From the NCBI RefSeq assembly GCF_030056665.1, contig NZ_JASHIG010000051.1: DNA of 40,515 nt; one strand, written 5' to 3'. Below are positions 32,566 through 40,515 of the stretch, in pieces. The translations under genes and the position numbers were made by a program. The first letter of the stretch is position 1, and every line of letters starts with the position of its first letter. Source of the DNA: Flectobacillus roseus. Its GTDB lineage: Bacteria; Bacteroidota; Bacteroidia; Cytophagales; Spirosomataceae. The notes below the pieces were generated by a model that saw only the letters and a program-made list of their open reading frames with translations, did no database searches and had not been told where the DNA came from.

Positions 32566-33738
32566 ATGATTCATTTAAAAAGTTTAAGTAATTCTCCTGA
32601 GCCTGCTCTTCGTAATGCCGACTGGTACTGGATGCTTGGAGAAGATACCCAAAGTTATTTGACCAACCAAGTAGTCGTAGTTTCTGAAGCTGAAGCCGAA
32701 AAGTATTATGCCGCAGCCAATGAACTATATGAAATGTACATTGAGGCCGCTCAGCATGTCATTGACCAACACAAATTTGCCGAATTAGGAATTCCTGAAA
32801 ATCTTATCGAGTTAGTAAAGTATTCTTGGGAAAATGACCGTCATTGGCATATCTATGGACGTTTCGATTTGGCAGGGGGGCTCAATGGCAAACCTATCAA
32901 ACTCATTGAATTTAATGCCGATACAGCTACGTGTATCCCCGAAACAGCCGTTGTGCAGTGGGCATCACTAAAAGCCAATCGTCTGGACGAAACTCTTCAG
33001 TTTAATACCTTGTACGAATCATTAGTGGCACAGTTTAGTGAAATGCGCAAGCAAAACCCTAAACATGAACCAACGCTACTGATTTCAACGATGGAAGGAT
33101 ACCCAGAAGACGACACCAATATGCAGGTTTTGGGCGAAGCTGCCCGTGAAGCTGGCTTTGAAGTCGCTTTTGAATATATTGAAAATACAGAGTTTTCGAG
33201 CGAGGAAGGCATCTACAAACAAAGTTCCAACGATGGCAGTTTTACACGCTATGATTTTTGGTTTAAGCTTGTACCGTGGGAATACATAGGCTGGGACGAA
33301 CCAGAATTAACTCAGATTTTAACAGATTTAGTCACAAATGATAAAACAATTGTGTTAAATCCTGCTTATACACTTCTTTTCCAATCAAAAGGTATTTTGA
33401 AAGTTTTGTGGCAATTATTCCCAAATCATCCACTTCTTTTAGAAACAGCGTCAACACCATTAGTCAATAAAACTTCTGTTGAAAAAGTCCTTTTTGGTCG
33501 TGAAGGCGCTAATGTTAAAATCTTGGATACCGCAGGAAATGCCGTTTCGGAAACAGAAGGAGAATATTTTGAACAGAATAAAGTTTACCAAGAGTACGTA
33601 GATTTCTTGCAAGATTCAGAAGGAAGTTATTACCAAGCAGGTGTATTTTTTGCTGGAGAAGCTTGCGGACTAGGCTTTAGAAAAGGAGGAAAAATTATTA
33701 ATAATACGGCACAGTTTGTAGGACATATTATTGAATAA
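32566..33738 (+). CDS. Glutathionylspermidine synthase-like ATP-grasp ligase (YgiC-like)
   Basis: A 390-residue ATP-grasp ligase of the glutathionylspermidine synthase family without the amidase half found in Gsp. Conserved motifs are YGRFDLAGGLNGKPIKLIEF and NADTATCIPE (about 97-126), then STMEG, FKLVPWEYIGWDE, and LLETA...VNKTSVEKVLFGREG with the ATP-binding Lys, and YYQAGVFFAGEACGLGFR near the end. It joins an amine to a peptide carboxylate using ATP. The substrate is not known; such stand-alone proteins (YgiC, YjfC) are widespread with YgiB-like partners. Confidence 0.88.
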   Translation: MIHLKSLSNSPEPALRNADWYWMLGEDTQSYLTNQVVVVSEAEAEKYYAAANELYEMYIEAAQHVIDQHKFAELGIPENLIELVKYSWENDRHWHIYGRFDLAGGLNGKPIKLIEFNADTATCIPETAVVQWASLKANRLDETLQFNTLYESLVAQFSEMRKQNPKHEPTLLISTMEGYPEDDTNMQVLGEAAREAGFEVAFEYIENTEFSSEEGIYKQSSNDGSFTRYDFWFKLVPWEYIGWDEPELTQILTDLVTNDKTIVLNPAYTLLFQSKGILKVLWQLFPNHPLLLETASTPLVNKTSVEKVLFGREGANVKILDTAGNAVSETEGEYFEQNKVYQEYVDFLQDSEGSYYQAGVFFAGEACGLGFRKGGKIINNTAQFVGHIIE

Positions 33739-33752
33739 TTAAGTGAGTGGAG

Positions 33753-33800
33753 ATTGAGCGAATGAGTGATTACTTTAAAATAATCACTCATTCGCTCAAT
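33753..33800. terminator. Perfect 20-base-pair hairpin between convergent genes
   Basis: ATTGAGCGAATGAGTGATTA (33753-33772) pairs exactly with 33781-33800, loop CTTTAAAA, and TGAGTG/CACTCA extend the stem outward. It separates the YgiC-like gene from the convergent acetyltransferase gene. No T tract follows, so folding alone must account for termination. Confidence 0.6.
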
Positions 33801-33811
33801 CACTCAATAGC

Positions 33812-34372
33812 CTATCGTAAGTCCAACAAAACCACCTCCCATAATTCTGGATGCGTGGTATCAAAATATTCGTGAATAATCTCAAATCCTACACGAGCAT
33901 GAGCCGCTAATGAGCGAGTATTCCTTTTGGCAACTTCGGTAATACAAAGGTCATATTTACCAGATAATCGCTCTTTGTGTAAGGCATACATTCCATCAAA
34001 AATACCTTGTCCACGATACCCTTCGGCTACACAAATTTGCCCCATTGCATAGTATTTGTATTCTTTTACTGGCTTACCTTGATAATTGAGTTCATCCAGC
34101 ATATCAAACATGGCCATCAATACAGGAATATCATATCTAAAGCTTGTTGGCATAACCAGCGCATAACCAACCACTTTGTCTCCATCCTTGGCAATGATTT
34201 GTGGCTCAGCTGCATTCATTCTAGACAGTAAATCGAAATTATGCTGAACAGTTACAAAGCCTTGAGTAGTTGCTATATCTTCTGAAATATTCTTGTTAAG
34301 ATTCTGTTGCTGTAAATCTAATACCTGATTTACTTCTTCGTCACTTGTGATAGTTGTGAATATGATTGACAT
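33812..34372 (-). CDS. GNAT-family N-acetyltransferase
   Basis: A 186-residue acetyltransferase starting at ATG 34372; a TTG at 34381 is the other option. The acetyl-CoA motif (VAEGYRGQGIFDGMYALHKE, with the RGQGI P-loop) and the late motif RNTRSLAAHARVGFE are both present. It moves an acetyl group from acetyl-CoA to an amine; the substrate is unknown. It follows an AT-rich promoter region (34373-34535) and ends at the convergent hairpin. Confidence 0.9.
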   Translation of the reverse strand: MSIIFTTITSDEEVNQVLDLQQQNLNKNISEDIATTQGFVTVQHNFDLLSRMNAAEPQIIAKDGDKVVGYALVMPTSFRYDIPVLMAMFDMLDELNYQGKPVKEYKYYAMGQICVAEGYRGQGIFDGMYALHKERLSGKYDLCITEVAKRNTRSLAAHARVGFEIIHEYFDTTHPELWEVVLLDLR

Positions 34373-34535
34373 TTGACTCAAACGTTAAATTCTATTTCGT
34401 TAACCTTCTAAACTCCAAATAATCAATACTTTATTATACTTACAGTATTGATTTGTTTATTTCGAAAGACAAAACTCTAAATTTTAATTTATAATAAAAA
34501 ATACCTTTTTTCGATATTTTTATAACAAAAAAGCA

Positions 34536-35105
34536 TTAGTTCAATCTTCTCACCATGAGTCTTTTGATGACTTCAAAAAGTACTACAGGTTGTAAATTGC
34601 GCCAATTGACCACATCTAAGGTACCTCCAAAATTGATATAATAGTCAAGGTGATATTTGGTCCATTCTTTCTGGATAAAATCTCTAAAATTACAAGCGGC
34701 AATCCAACCGTCCTCTACTTCTTCAAACCATTCGGCGTAATAATCGTCATCGGTTGAGCCATGAAAATTGAGTATATTCTCTCCTATCAGAATAAACTGA
34801 TTAATTCCTTGTCCAATCAAGTGGTCGATTACATTGCGTTTAAACCACATAATATCGTTGTGGAGCGTATCATTCCATTCGCCAAACATTTCGATAATTA
34901 CAAACTGTCGACTATAATCGGCAAAAAGGATTTTACAATATAAAGTGGGAGATTCAAACTCATCCCAAAATGGATGAATATAATAGCCATAAATGTCATT
35001 TTCGTACATGGAAGTATTATACAACCTTCCATAAAAGGGAGAACGAGGGTCTTTTGATGCCACATAATGACTTTCCCATTGATAAAAGGGTTCAATATCT
35101 TGCAT
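34536..35105 (-). CDS. Conserved hypothetical protein rich in aromatic and acidic residues
   Basis: A 189-residue cytoplasmic protein rich in Trp, Tyr, Phe, Asp and Glu (for example YYIHPFWDEFESPTLYCK, IIEMFGEWNDTLHNDIMW and DDDYYAEWFEEVEDGWIA). No signal or membrane helix. The alternating strands and helices suggest a compact alpha/beta fold. I do not recognise the family. Its frame is uninterrupted with normal codon use, so it is real. The flanking repeats at 35159-35402 are upstream. Confidence 0.8.
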   Translation of the reverse strand: MQDIEPFYQWESHYVASKDPRSPFYGRLYNTSMYENDIYGYYIHPFWDEFESPTLYCKILFADYSRQFVIIEMFGEWNDTLHNDIMWFKRNVIDHLIGQGINQFILIGENILNFHGSTDDDYYAEWFEEVEDGWIAACNFRDFIQKEWTKYHLDYYINFGGTLDVVNWRNLQPVVLFEVIKRLMVRRLN

Positions 35106-35158
35106 GAGCGGGGACTAGGAATTAATGATGAATTGTGAGTGGTGAATTAGTACAGCAC

Positions 35159-35402
35159 AAAGGATTTTCAACTATTTCAGATTGGGGATTTTTGATTTCG
35201 GAAGTAAAGAAAATACCTTTATTTTTTCTAAAATACAGAAGTTTACACTTCCGAAATCCAATATCTGATATTAGGGTTGTACGAAGGATTTCCAATAATT
35301 GCGGATTTGGGATTTCTGATTTCGGAAATAAAGTAAAATACCTCTATTTTTTACAAAACATAAAAGATTAAACTTCCGAAATCCAACATCCGATATCCGA
35401 AA
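35159..35402. repeat. Two tandem 124-base palindromic repeats
   Basis: Two imperfect copies, 35160-35279 and 35284-35402, have a period of 124 bases. Each contains GATTTCGGAA and TTCCGAAATC as inverted arms around an AT-rich centre, plus repeats of GGATTTCC-like words. They fill most of the 328-base gap between the hypothetical gene and the ChaN-like gene, and no gene was seen there. Confidence 0.6.
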
Positions 35403-35433
35403 TAGACAGTTTTTCTAATCTAAGCCCTCGCAA

Positions 35434-36312
35434 CTAATAAGATTTAATCATATCGCTTGGAATCGCTACTACGAAGCTGGCAGAGCCTTTATGCTTGGTA
35501 TTAGGTTCTTTGATGTCAGCCTCCTCTACAGTGTTGATTGTGACAATTTTCAAGGCTGGGTTTGCTTTCTTCAAATACCAAATAATTCCTTCAAAGTTAT
35601 TGGAATGATAACTGCCGTTGAAGTGCAAAAATGATTTTCCTTCCGACCAGTTCTTCAAAATAAAATGTGCCATCGTAGCATCTTTGCTGGCTTGAGCTTT
35701 TGCAATATTTTCGGCAGAAATGGTACTTCCTCCCATGCCGTGCATCCCTCCCATTTTCATCATCTCAGCATAGCCTGGCAGGGTCAAATCGACAGTAATT
35801 GGGAGTGGCGCTACACTTTTTTTTCCGTCATCGCTCAACTGATTAAGTGCTTCAAAGCCCCCTTTTGAAACTAAGCTTGCGTAACGTCTTGGAATATTGG
35901 TTGCCACGAAAGGAATCTTGTTTTTTTGGGCAAAATCGACCATTGGCTTATAATCTGTAGCATAATTCTGCCACATTTTAGCTTCAGTCTCAAACTGCTT
36001 TCCTGTAATAATTCCTTTCAGATATTCATCAAGAACAACCTGATTATCTGCCTCAAACATTTCGGCACCTAAAACCAACTTACCCCCTTTTTCCGTATAT
36101 AAGTCTTTGGTAACTTGTAGCTCTAACCAGTGAGCAATTGGGTTGTCATGAAGTTCACCAAAGAACACAATATCAGCCTCCTTTGCGTCAGAAATCAGTT
36201 TTTCATAAGAACTAGACTTTAATTGTCCAGTATAAATTAAATAAGCTGGCCTATCAGCCACGAAGCCAAAAGCCAAAAATGCTAGCAATAGTATTAGAGT
36301 GATTTTCCGCAT
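35434..36312 (-). CDS. ChaN-family (PF04187) exported protein
   Basis: A 292-residue protein with a signal or anchor helix (MRKITLILLLAFLAFGFVAD). The family motif IVFFGELHDNPIAHWLE (49-64; Glu53, His55, His61), GAEMFE (82-87) and the NGSYHS near 232-237 mark the ChaN/Tiki-like fold, implicated in heme binding and distantly related to proteases. An unusual Met/His-rich stretch (MMKMGGMHGMGG, 184-195) may bind metal. Exported to the periplasm or outer membrane. It is monocistronic as far as can be seen. Confidence 0.88.
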   Translation of the reverse strand: MRKITLILLLAFLAFGFVADRPAYLIYTGQLKSSSYEKLISDAKEADIVFFGELHDNPIAHWLELQVTKDLYTEKGGKLVLGAEMFEADNQVVLDEYLKGIITGKQFETEAKMWQNYATDYKPMVDFAQKNKIPFVATNIPRRYASLVSKGGFEALNQLSDDGKKSVAPLPITVDLTLPGYAEMMKMGGMHGMGGSTISAENIAKAQASKDATMAHFILKNWSEGKSFLHFNGSYHSNNFEGIIWYLKKANPALKIVTINTVEEADIKEPNTKHKGSASFVVAIPSDMIKSY

Positions 36313-36446
36313 AATAAAAAAATGGATGTTTTATTTTCAAATTGATGTTAAAATAACACTTTTGTAGTTAGATGGTTCAACTTAGGTCATCATAATTATA
36401 AATTTCCGAACCAATACATTGCTATACTGTTAAATACCAGCCCTCA

Positions 36447-36920
36447 ATGACAACACAAGAAGAGTTTATCACTAACTTTTACCATGCCTTTGCCCAAAAA
36501 GATACGCAAAGCATGGAAGCTTGCTATCACCCAAAAGCCACCTTTAGAGATCCTATTTTTTATCTAAAACAGCCCTCTATCATGGATATGTGGCGTATGC
36601 TTATCGAACGAGGTGCAGATATGAAAATTGAACTCTTGAAGGTACGTACTCGTAACAATAAGGTAGAAGCTACTTGGAAAGCTTCTTATACTTTTGGAAG
36701 TACGGGATTGCCAGTAGTTAATACCATTACATCTACTTTTTCATTTTCTGAAAACAAAATTTATCAACAAAATGACCATTTTGATTTTTACAAATGGGCT
36801 AGCCAATCTTTGGGACTAAAAGGAAAACTTTTGGGATGGTCAAGTTTTTTACAAAATAGTGTCAGAAAACAGGCCATGCAACGTCTTGAATCGTACTCAC
36901 AAACCATACAAGCCAACTAG
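36447..36920 (+). CDS. NTF2/SnoaL-like protein
   Basis: A 157-residue protein with the cone-shaped SnoaL-like pattern: helix, FYHAFAQKDTQSMEACYH, a strand with FRDPIFYL, then paired strands KIELLKVRTRNNKVEATWKA and INTITSTFSFSENKIYQQND. Length and order match small NTF2-fold proteins, which range from ketosteroid isomerases to binding proteins; the activity is unknown. No signal peptide. Upstream 36313-36446 is AT-rich intergenic DNA. Confidence 0.8.
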   Translation: MTTQEEFITNFYHAFAQKDTQSMEACYHPKATFRDPIFYLKQPSIMDMWRMLIERGADMKIELLKVRTRNNKVEATWKASYTFGSTGLPVVNTITSTFSFSENKIYQQNDHFDFYKWASQSLGLKGKLLGWSSFLQNSVRKQAMQRLESYSQTIQAN

Positions 36921-37072
36921 AACCTTTCTCTGAGTTATAATTTTCTCTTTCCAATAATACTATCCATTTCTATTTTTTTTTAGTTCTACGAAACTATTCT
37001 CTATTAGACTTGGTTTATTTAGTGTATATACATTAAACATCATTACATTAAATATTTTATCTGACCAAACTC

Positions 37073-37699
37073 ATGGAATTATTAGAGAAATTGAATTGGC
37101 GCTACGCAACCAAAAGAATGACAGGAGCTACCGTTCCTGAAGAAAAAATCGACCATATTTTAGAGGCTATCCGTTTGTCGGCATCGTCGATGGGGCTTCA
37201 ACCATATACAGTATTTGTTATTGAAAACCCTGAATTGCGCAAACAAATTCAACCTGCGGCATACAATCAACCACAAATTGTAGAAGCTTCACATATTTTG
37301 GTTTTTGCTGCTTGGGACAATGTTACTGAAGCACAAGTAGATGGCTATATGGCTCATATTGCCGAAGAACGTGGTATTCCTGTAGAGTCGCTTGCTGGTT
37401 TTAGAGCAAATTTTGGTGGAATTTTGAGTCGTTCGGCTGAAGAAAACTTCAACTGGACTGCTCGCCAAACATATATAGCATTGGGTACTGCCTTGGTAGC
37501 TGCTGCTTACGAGCAAGTAGATGCCACTCCAATGGAAGGTTTTAATCCTGCGGCAGTTGACGAAATTTTAGGTTTGAAAGAAAAAGGCTTAAAAAGCGTT
37601 TCCATTTTAGCTTTGGGTTATCGCGATGAAGCAAATGACCCTTTAGTAAAAGCGAAAAAGGTTAGAAGAACAGCAGATAAGTTATTTGTAAAAATTTAA
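37073..37699 (+). CDS. Nitroreductase-family FMN protein
   Basis: A 208-residue NfsB-like flavoprotein. WRYATKRMTGA (9-19) and RLSASSMGLQPYTVFVIE (34-51) bind FMN, followed by the helical core with WTARQTYIALGTALVAA and the GLKSVSILALGYRDE ending near 190. It reduces nitroaromatics or quinones using NAD(P)H; the physiological substrate is unclear. Terminator 37722-37755 follows. Confidence 0.93.
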   Translation: MELLEKLNWRYATKRMTGATVPEEKIDHILEAIRLSASSMGLQPYTVFVIENPELRKQIQPAAYNQPQIVEASHILVFAAWDNVTEAQVDGYMAHIAEERGIPVESLAGFRANFGGILSRSAEENFNWTARQTYIALGTALVAAAYEQVDATPMEGFNPAAVDEILGLKEKGLKSVSILALGYRDEANDPLVKAKKVRRTADKLFVKI

Positions 37700-37721
37700 T
37701 ACGATTATCTGGTTATCCATA

Positions 37722-37755
37722 AAAGACTATGCTCTGTGAGTGTAGTCTTTTTTTT
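37722..37755 (+). terminator. Rho-independent terminator after the nitroreductase gene
   Basis: AAAGACTA (37722-37729) pairs with TAGTCTTT (37743-37750), extended inward by CTC/GAG and two G-U pairs. A long T tract ends near 37755. Confidence 0.85.
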
Positions 37756-37885
37756 GTTACCTTAGAAAAAGTATTTTTGATTTGAGAATTTGGTAATTTG
37801 AAGATTTGAAAAATGAAACGGTTTGAACTTTTTCGAGGTGTGTAAATAATTACTCTTTTCATACTCTCATAACTTGCTTATATAC

Positions 37886-38341
37886 ATGAAAGAACTACTT
37901 GAATCGCTGAGTCATAGAATAGAAATTGTAAGTACATACTGGCAATCTCAATCTGAAGAATCACTATCGTTGAAAAGCTCACCTGAAAAATGGAGTAAGA
38001 AAGAAGTACTTGGTCATTTGATTGACTCGGCACAAAACAATATTCGTCGCTTTGTAGTAGGTCAGCATCAATCCAAAGCTCGGATTATTTACGAGCAGAA
38101 TATTTGGGTAAAAGCAGCAGACTATCAGACTTATCCTTCTGAAGATTTGCTGGAATTATGGAGACTGCTCAATAAGCATTTAATACGCATATTGGCAAAC
38201 TTACCAGAAGAGAAATATCAAGTTTTGACTAATTGGAGCAAAGAGACCGTACCTGATGCCTATCCTACCCTTTGGGAAGTCGCACAAGATTATGTCTGTC
38301 ATTTAGACCATCACTTGAAGCAATTGGGGATGGCAATTTAA
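37886..38341 (+). CDS. DinB/YfiT-like putative metalloprotein
   Basis: I start at ATG 37886 (151 residues); a TTG at 37874 is the other option. The DinB four-helix bundle is visible: helix 1 (ELLESLSHRIEIV), VLGHLIDSAQNNIRR with His44 as a ligand, helix 3, and CHLDHHLKQLG with His139 and His142/143 completing the metal-binding triad. Such proteins include thiol transferases such as bacillithiol S-transferases; the substrate is not known. It is cytoplasmic and ends at a bidirectional hairpin. Confidence 0.85.
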   Translation: MKELLESLSHRIEIVSTYWQSQSEESLSLKSSPEKWSKKEVLGHLIDSAQNNIRRFVVGQHQSKARIIYEQNIWVKAADYQTYPSEDLLELWRLLNKHLIRILANLPEEKYQVLTNWSKETVPDAYPTLWEVAQDYVCHLDHHLKQLGMAI

Positions 38342-38379
38342 CAATCAGAGTGTGCTTTGCTAAACACACTCTGATTGTT
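38340..38379. terminator. Bidirectional hairpin between DinB and the anti-sigma gene
   Basis: AACAATCAGAGTGTG (38340-38354) pairs perfectly with CACACTCTGATTGTT (38365-38379). Stop codons of both convergent genes overlap its arms. Confidence 0.75.
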
Positions 38380-39778
38380 ATTTTATCTTAAAATTAAGTC
38401 CAATATTAAAGCCAATCTTGTTAGGTCTTACTAGTAAAAGAGCACTTGCATCCGATTGGTGATTGAGAGCGATACTCATGGTTGGCTCAATAAAAATATA
38501 AGCATTGTCTCCTATTTGACGGCTTATACCATAGCCAATATTCAAAAAGCTATTGATTTTGCCAGCCGCAGTGCCATTCAAGCTAGTATTTCCTTCCATA
38601 CCCACCAATACATGATGACTTAGGGCATCGCCTTTCAAAAAAGTATATTCCAAGTCTACTCGTGTACCAAGATAATGAGACGATAAAGCATAGGTTTTGT
38701 TTTGCTCCTCAAACGCCACATCTGCTGTTTGGTTATCTACACTGCGTACCACCAGCGAATCTGTACGAACTTTAAAACTAATGCTCTGACTAGATTTGGT
38801 GTAAGAAATACCCGTTTTCAACTGTAATTTATCAGACAAAGTAAACTTCAAACCTGCCTGAAGATAAACACCCAAGCGACTATTATCGTCATCTACTTGG
38901 ATATTATGCACATATTTTGAATCCGAGCCATTTGGTGTAATTGTGTAGTAATTGACCAATGGCATCGCACTAAAATACAAGGAAACAGGCTTACTTGGCT
39001 GAAAATATCGGTTGGGTTTGCGCTGCTGTGTCTTAATTCTTGCTTTGTTAAACTTTACGGATAAATCAACCGGTTCTTTGGAGGCTAAAATCTCCAAATT
39101 AGGTTCCAATGCCTCTTCTGATGTTGACAAATAATCGCCTGAATTTTGTGTAGCACGAACAATTCTATCATATTCATCGGTAGATAGACCAGAAGGAGCT
39201 ACTTTTTTATTCAAGTTCTTTTTCGCTTTTCTCAAAGATTTAGAAGATATCTCACCTGTAGATTTCGTGAGATTTTTCTTGCCAATATTTGAGCTCAATG
39301 CAGGCTCATCAGTTTTACTAGTTGAGCTTGCTAGAGATGATTCTGAAGAAGCGTTAGCTTTTTCGCTTTTCACTAAACCGTCCTCTTTTTGATCTTTTGA
39401 AGCTTCTGAATTGATACTATTATGATTTACCTCAGCACCTCGAGTGGTATTGGGTATGCTTTTGTCAAAGGTTTGTTTTGACTCAGCATTTGTATTTTTC
39501 CCATCTTGAATTCCCTCATTTTGGCGCAATGTACCTGCTGTTGTATGACTCAACTCCACATTTGAAGAGTCAACAAATCTTGGCAATAACCCAAACGAAA
39601 GCAGTAGCAACGCCACTGCCGCTGCCAAATGCCAAAGCATCAGTCGAGAGAAAGAAGGTAAAGGTAGCTGGGGTTCTATTTTGGCCCACAGCGCATCGTC
39701 CACGTCAGATTCAAAATCATTGAACCTATCGTGGAAAAAATCTTCAAAGGGATCTATATCGTTATTGGATGCGTTCAT
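38378..39778 (-). CDS. Dual-membrane anti-sigma factor (Dma-like): cytoplasmic domain, inner-membrane helix, outer-membrane barrel
   Basis: I start at ATG 39778 (466 residues); TTG 39787 is less likely. The first 45 residues are acidic with FESDVDDALWAKIEPQL, an anti-sigma-like domain. A membrane helix follows (about 47-66, MLWHLAAAVALLLLSFGLLP). Residues about 70-240 are a Ser/Lys/Asn/Glu-rich linker long enough to cross the periplasm. From about 245 comes an outer-membrane barrel (VSLYFSAMPLVNYYTI, LGVYLQAGLKFTLSDKLQLKTGISY, VDLEYTFLKGD, FIEPTMSIALN, IGFNIGLNFKIK). The gene overlaps the ECF sigma gene by 17 bases. This is the layout of the dual membrane-spanning anti-sigma factors (Dma) with Das sigma partners described in Bacteroides thetaiotaomicron. 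It would hold the sigma factor off and sense outer-membrane state. Confidence 0.82.
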   Translation of the reverse strand: MNASNNDIDPFEDFFHDRFNDFESDVDDALWAKIEPQLPLPSFSRLMLWHLAAAVALLLLSFGLLPRFVDSSNVELSHTTAGTLRQNEGIQDGKNTNAESKQTFDKSIPNTTRGAEVNHNSINSEASKDQKEDGLVKSEKANASSESSLASSTSKTDEPALSSNIGKKNLTKSTGEISSKSLRKAKKNLNKKVAPSGLSTDEYDRIVRATQNSGDYLSTSEEALEPNLEILASKEPVDLSVKFNKARIKTQQRKPNRYFQPSKPVSLYFSAMPLVNYYTITPNGSDSKYVHNIQVDDDNSRLGVYLQAGLKFTLSDKLQLKTGISYTKSSQSISFKVRTDSLVVRSVDNQTADVAFEEQNKTYALSSHYLGTRVDLEYTFLKGDALSHHVLVGMEGNTSLNGTAAGKINSFLNIGYGISRQIGDNAYIFIEPTMSIALNHQSDASALLLVRPNKIGFNIGLNFKIK

Positions 39779-40316
39779 AGCTGACAATTCCCAGTTTTTT
39801 TAGTTGTTTACGGAGCAACTCTTTTGCACGAGACAGTTGCGACTTGGAGGTATTTTCGCTTATTCCAAGCATCTGCCCTATCTCATTGTGATTATAGCCA
39901 TCCACAACATATAGGTTAAAAACCATGCGATAGCCATCGGGTAGTTGGTGAATAAGTGCTAGTAAATCTTCGCTTGAGAGTGTCGCTAAAATATTCGGGT
40001 AATCATCATTGCTGAGTACAACTGTTTCATAATCTGTATTTTGTTGAAATTTTAAATTTGCATGATAATAGTTAATAGCAGTATGGATCACGGTTTTACG
40101 TACCCATGCGCCAACAGCCTCTGGCTTTTCTAATGACTTGATATTGTTAAAAATCTTGACAAATGCTTCTTGATAAATGTCTTCTGCCTCCTCTTTCGAA
40201 CGCGCATAACGACGACAAACACCCATCAACTTGCCCTTGTACATATTGTAAAAGGCAGTCTGGGCTTTGCGATCATTCCGCTGGCAGGCTCTGACTAAAT
40301 CCTGTTCATTTATCAT
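39762..40316 (-). CDS. ECF-type RNA polymerase sigma factor, partner of the Dma-like protein
   Basis: A 184-residue sigma-70 family ECF factor. Region 2 (ARSKEEAEDIYQEAFVKIF, about 38-56, with the core-binding and -10 recognition residues) and region 4 (LPDGYRMVFNLYVVDGYNHN then EIGQMLGISENTSKSQLSRA, about 125-163) are intact. Region 4 recognises the -35 element. Its 3' end overlaps the anti-sigma gene, so the pair is co-expressed. Possible target genes are not visible here; the sequence is consistent with the ECF21-type factors that pair with Dma proteins. Confidence 0.92.
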   Translation of the reverse strand: MINEQDLVRACQRNDRKAQTAFYNMYKGKLMGVCRRYARSKEEAEDIYQEAFVKIFNNIKSLEKPEAVGAWVRKTVIHTAINYYHANLKFQQNTDYETVVLSNDDYPNILATLSSEDLLALIHQLPDGYRMVFNLYVVDGYNHNEIGQMLGISENTSKSQLSRAKELLRKQLKKLGIVSYERIQ

Positions 40317-40438
40317 TCAGTTGGCAATTAGTTTCATTGAGTGATTACTCACCTAAGTATTAATGCAGAATTGTGAGTTATGAATTGCGAATGTAAAGTT
40401 GTCCTTGCCTAAAATAGGTTGCCCTCAAAAATCAACTA

Positions 40439-40515
40439 ATGATGGCAACTTCAAAATCTAAAACTTGGAAAAGTACAAAATACGAGATTCGTCAAAGTCG
40501 TATTTTCAGTGAGTC
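40439..40515 (+). CDS. 5' end of an unidentified gene running out of the window
   Basis: A plus-strand frame opens at ATG 40439 (or the ATG at 40442) and stays open to the window end: MMATSKSKTWKSTKYEIRQS and a few more residues. The N-terminus is basic and polar with no signal peptide. Only about 26 residues are visible, so neither function nor reality can be settled. It diverges from the sigma factor gene across 122 bases. Confidence 0.4.
   Translation, partial: MMATSKSKTWKSTKYEIRQSRIFSE

Overview
The window looks like chromosomal DNA of a Bacteroidota member, most likely Cytophagales (Spirosomataceae/Cytophagaceae type). The evidence is the AT-rich coding sequence, many Bacteroidota-type promoters (-33 TTTG or TTGA, about 20 bp, -7 TAnnTTTG), almost no Shine-Dalgarno sequences, a type IX secretion sorting domain, paired DUF1080/oxidoreductase genes, and an ECF sigma factor followed by an anti-sigma-like protein carrying an outer-membrane barrel. 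No phage, insertion sequence, CRISPR array or tRNA was seen. The genus cannot be fixed from the sequence alone.

Layout. 1-340: tandem strong promoters pointing left with a boxA-like leader, probably the start of an rRNA operon outside the window. 0.5-6.6 kb: tyrS, a 32-residue membrane microprotein, thiN, molybdenum cofactor genes (mobA-moaC diverging from moeA) and a dipeptide epimerase. 7-10.8 kb: a PLP enzyme, an exported class A beta-lactamase-like serine hydrolase and an NlpC/P60 endopeptidase; with the epimerase this resembles a cell-wall peptide recycling set. 10.9-16.1 kb (all minus): a coiled-coil protein, lgt, two rhodaneses, a T9SS cargo protein and a PASTA protein. 16.1-18.9 kb: a gene-poor island with a REP-like palindrome, several tiny membrane-protein genes (one frameshifted at a T9 run) and a tandem pair of 194-residue secreted paralogues. 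18.9-23.5 kb: an outer-membrane protein, then a DoxX-ABC transporter-GntR-adhesin operon with a clear operator at its promoter. 23.7-24.5 kb: a PIN-domain toxin-antitoxin pair. 24.6-29.9 kb: a membrane dipeptidase, a PfkB sugar kinase and a two-gene 3-keto-sugar module. 30.0-33.8 kb: a LytTR protein, a lipoprotein trypsin-like protease behind a terminator-like leader, and a YgiB/YgiC-like pair. 33.8-38.4 kb: GNAT, an unknown protein, a ChaN-family protein, an NTF2-like protein, a nitroreductase and a DinB-like protein. 38.4-40.3 kb: the ECF sigma factor and its dual-membrane anti-sigma partner. The window ends inside the start of another plus-strand gene.

The most interesting parts are the dual-membrane anti-sigma system, the island of duplicated small secreted and membrane proteins, the leader with mutually exclusive hairpins upstream of the protease, the YgiB-like lipoprotein beside the glutathionylspermidine synthase-like ligase, and the 32-residue microprotein with its own terminator.
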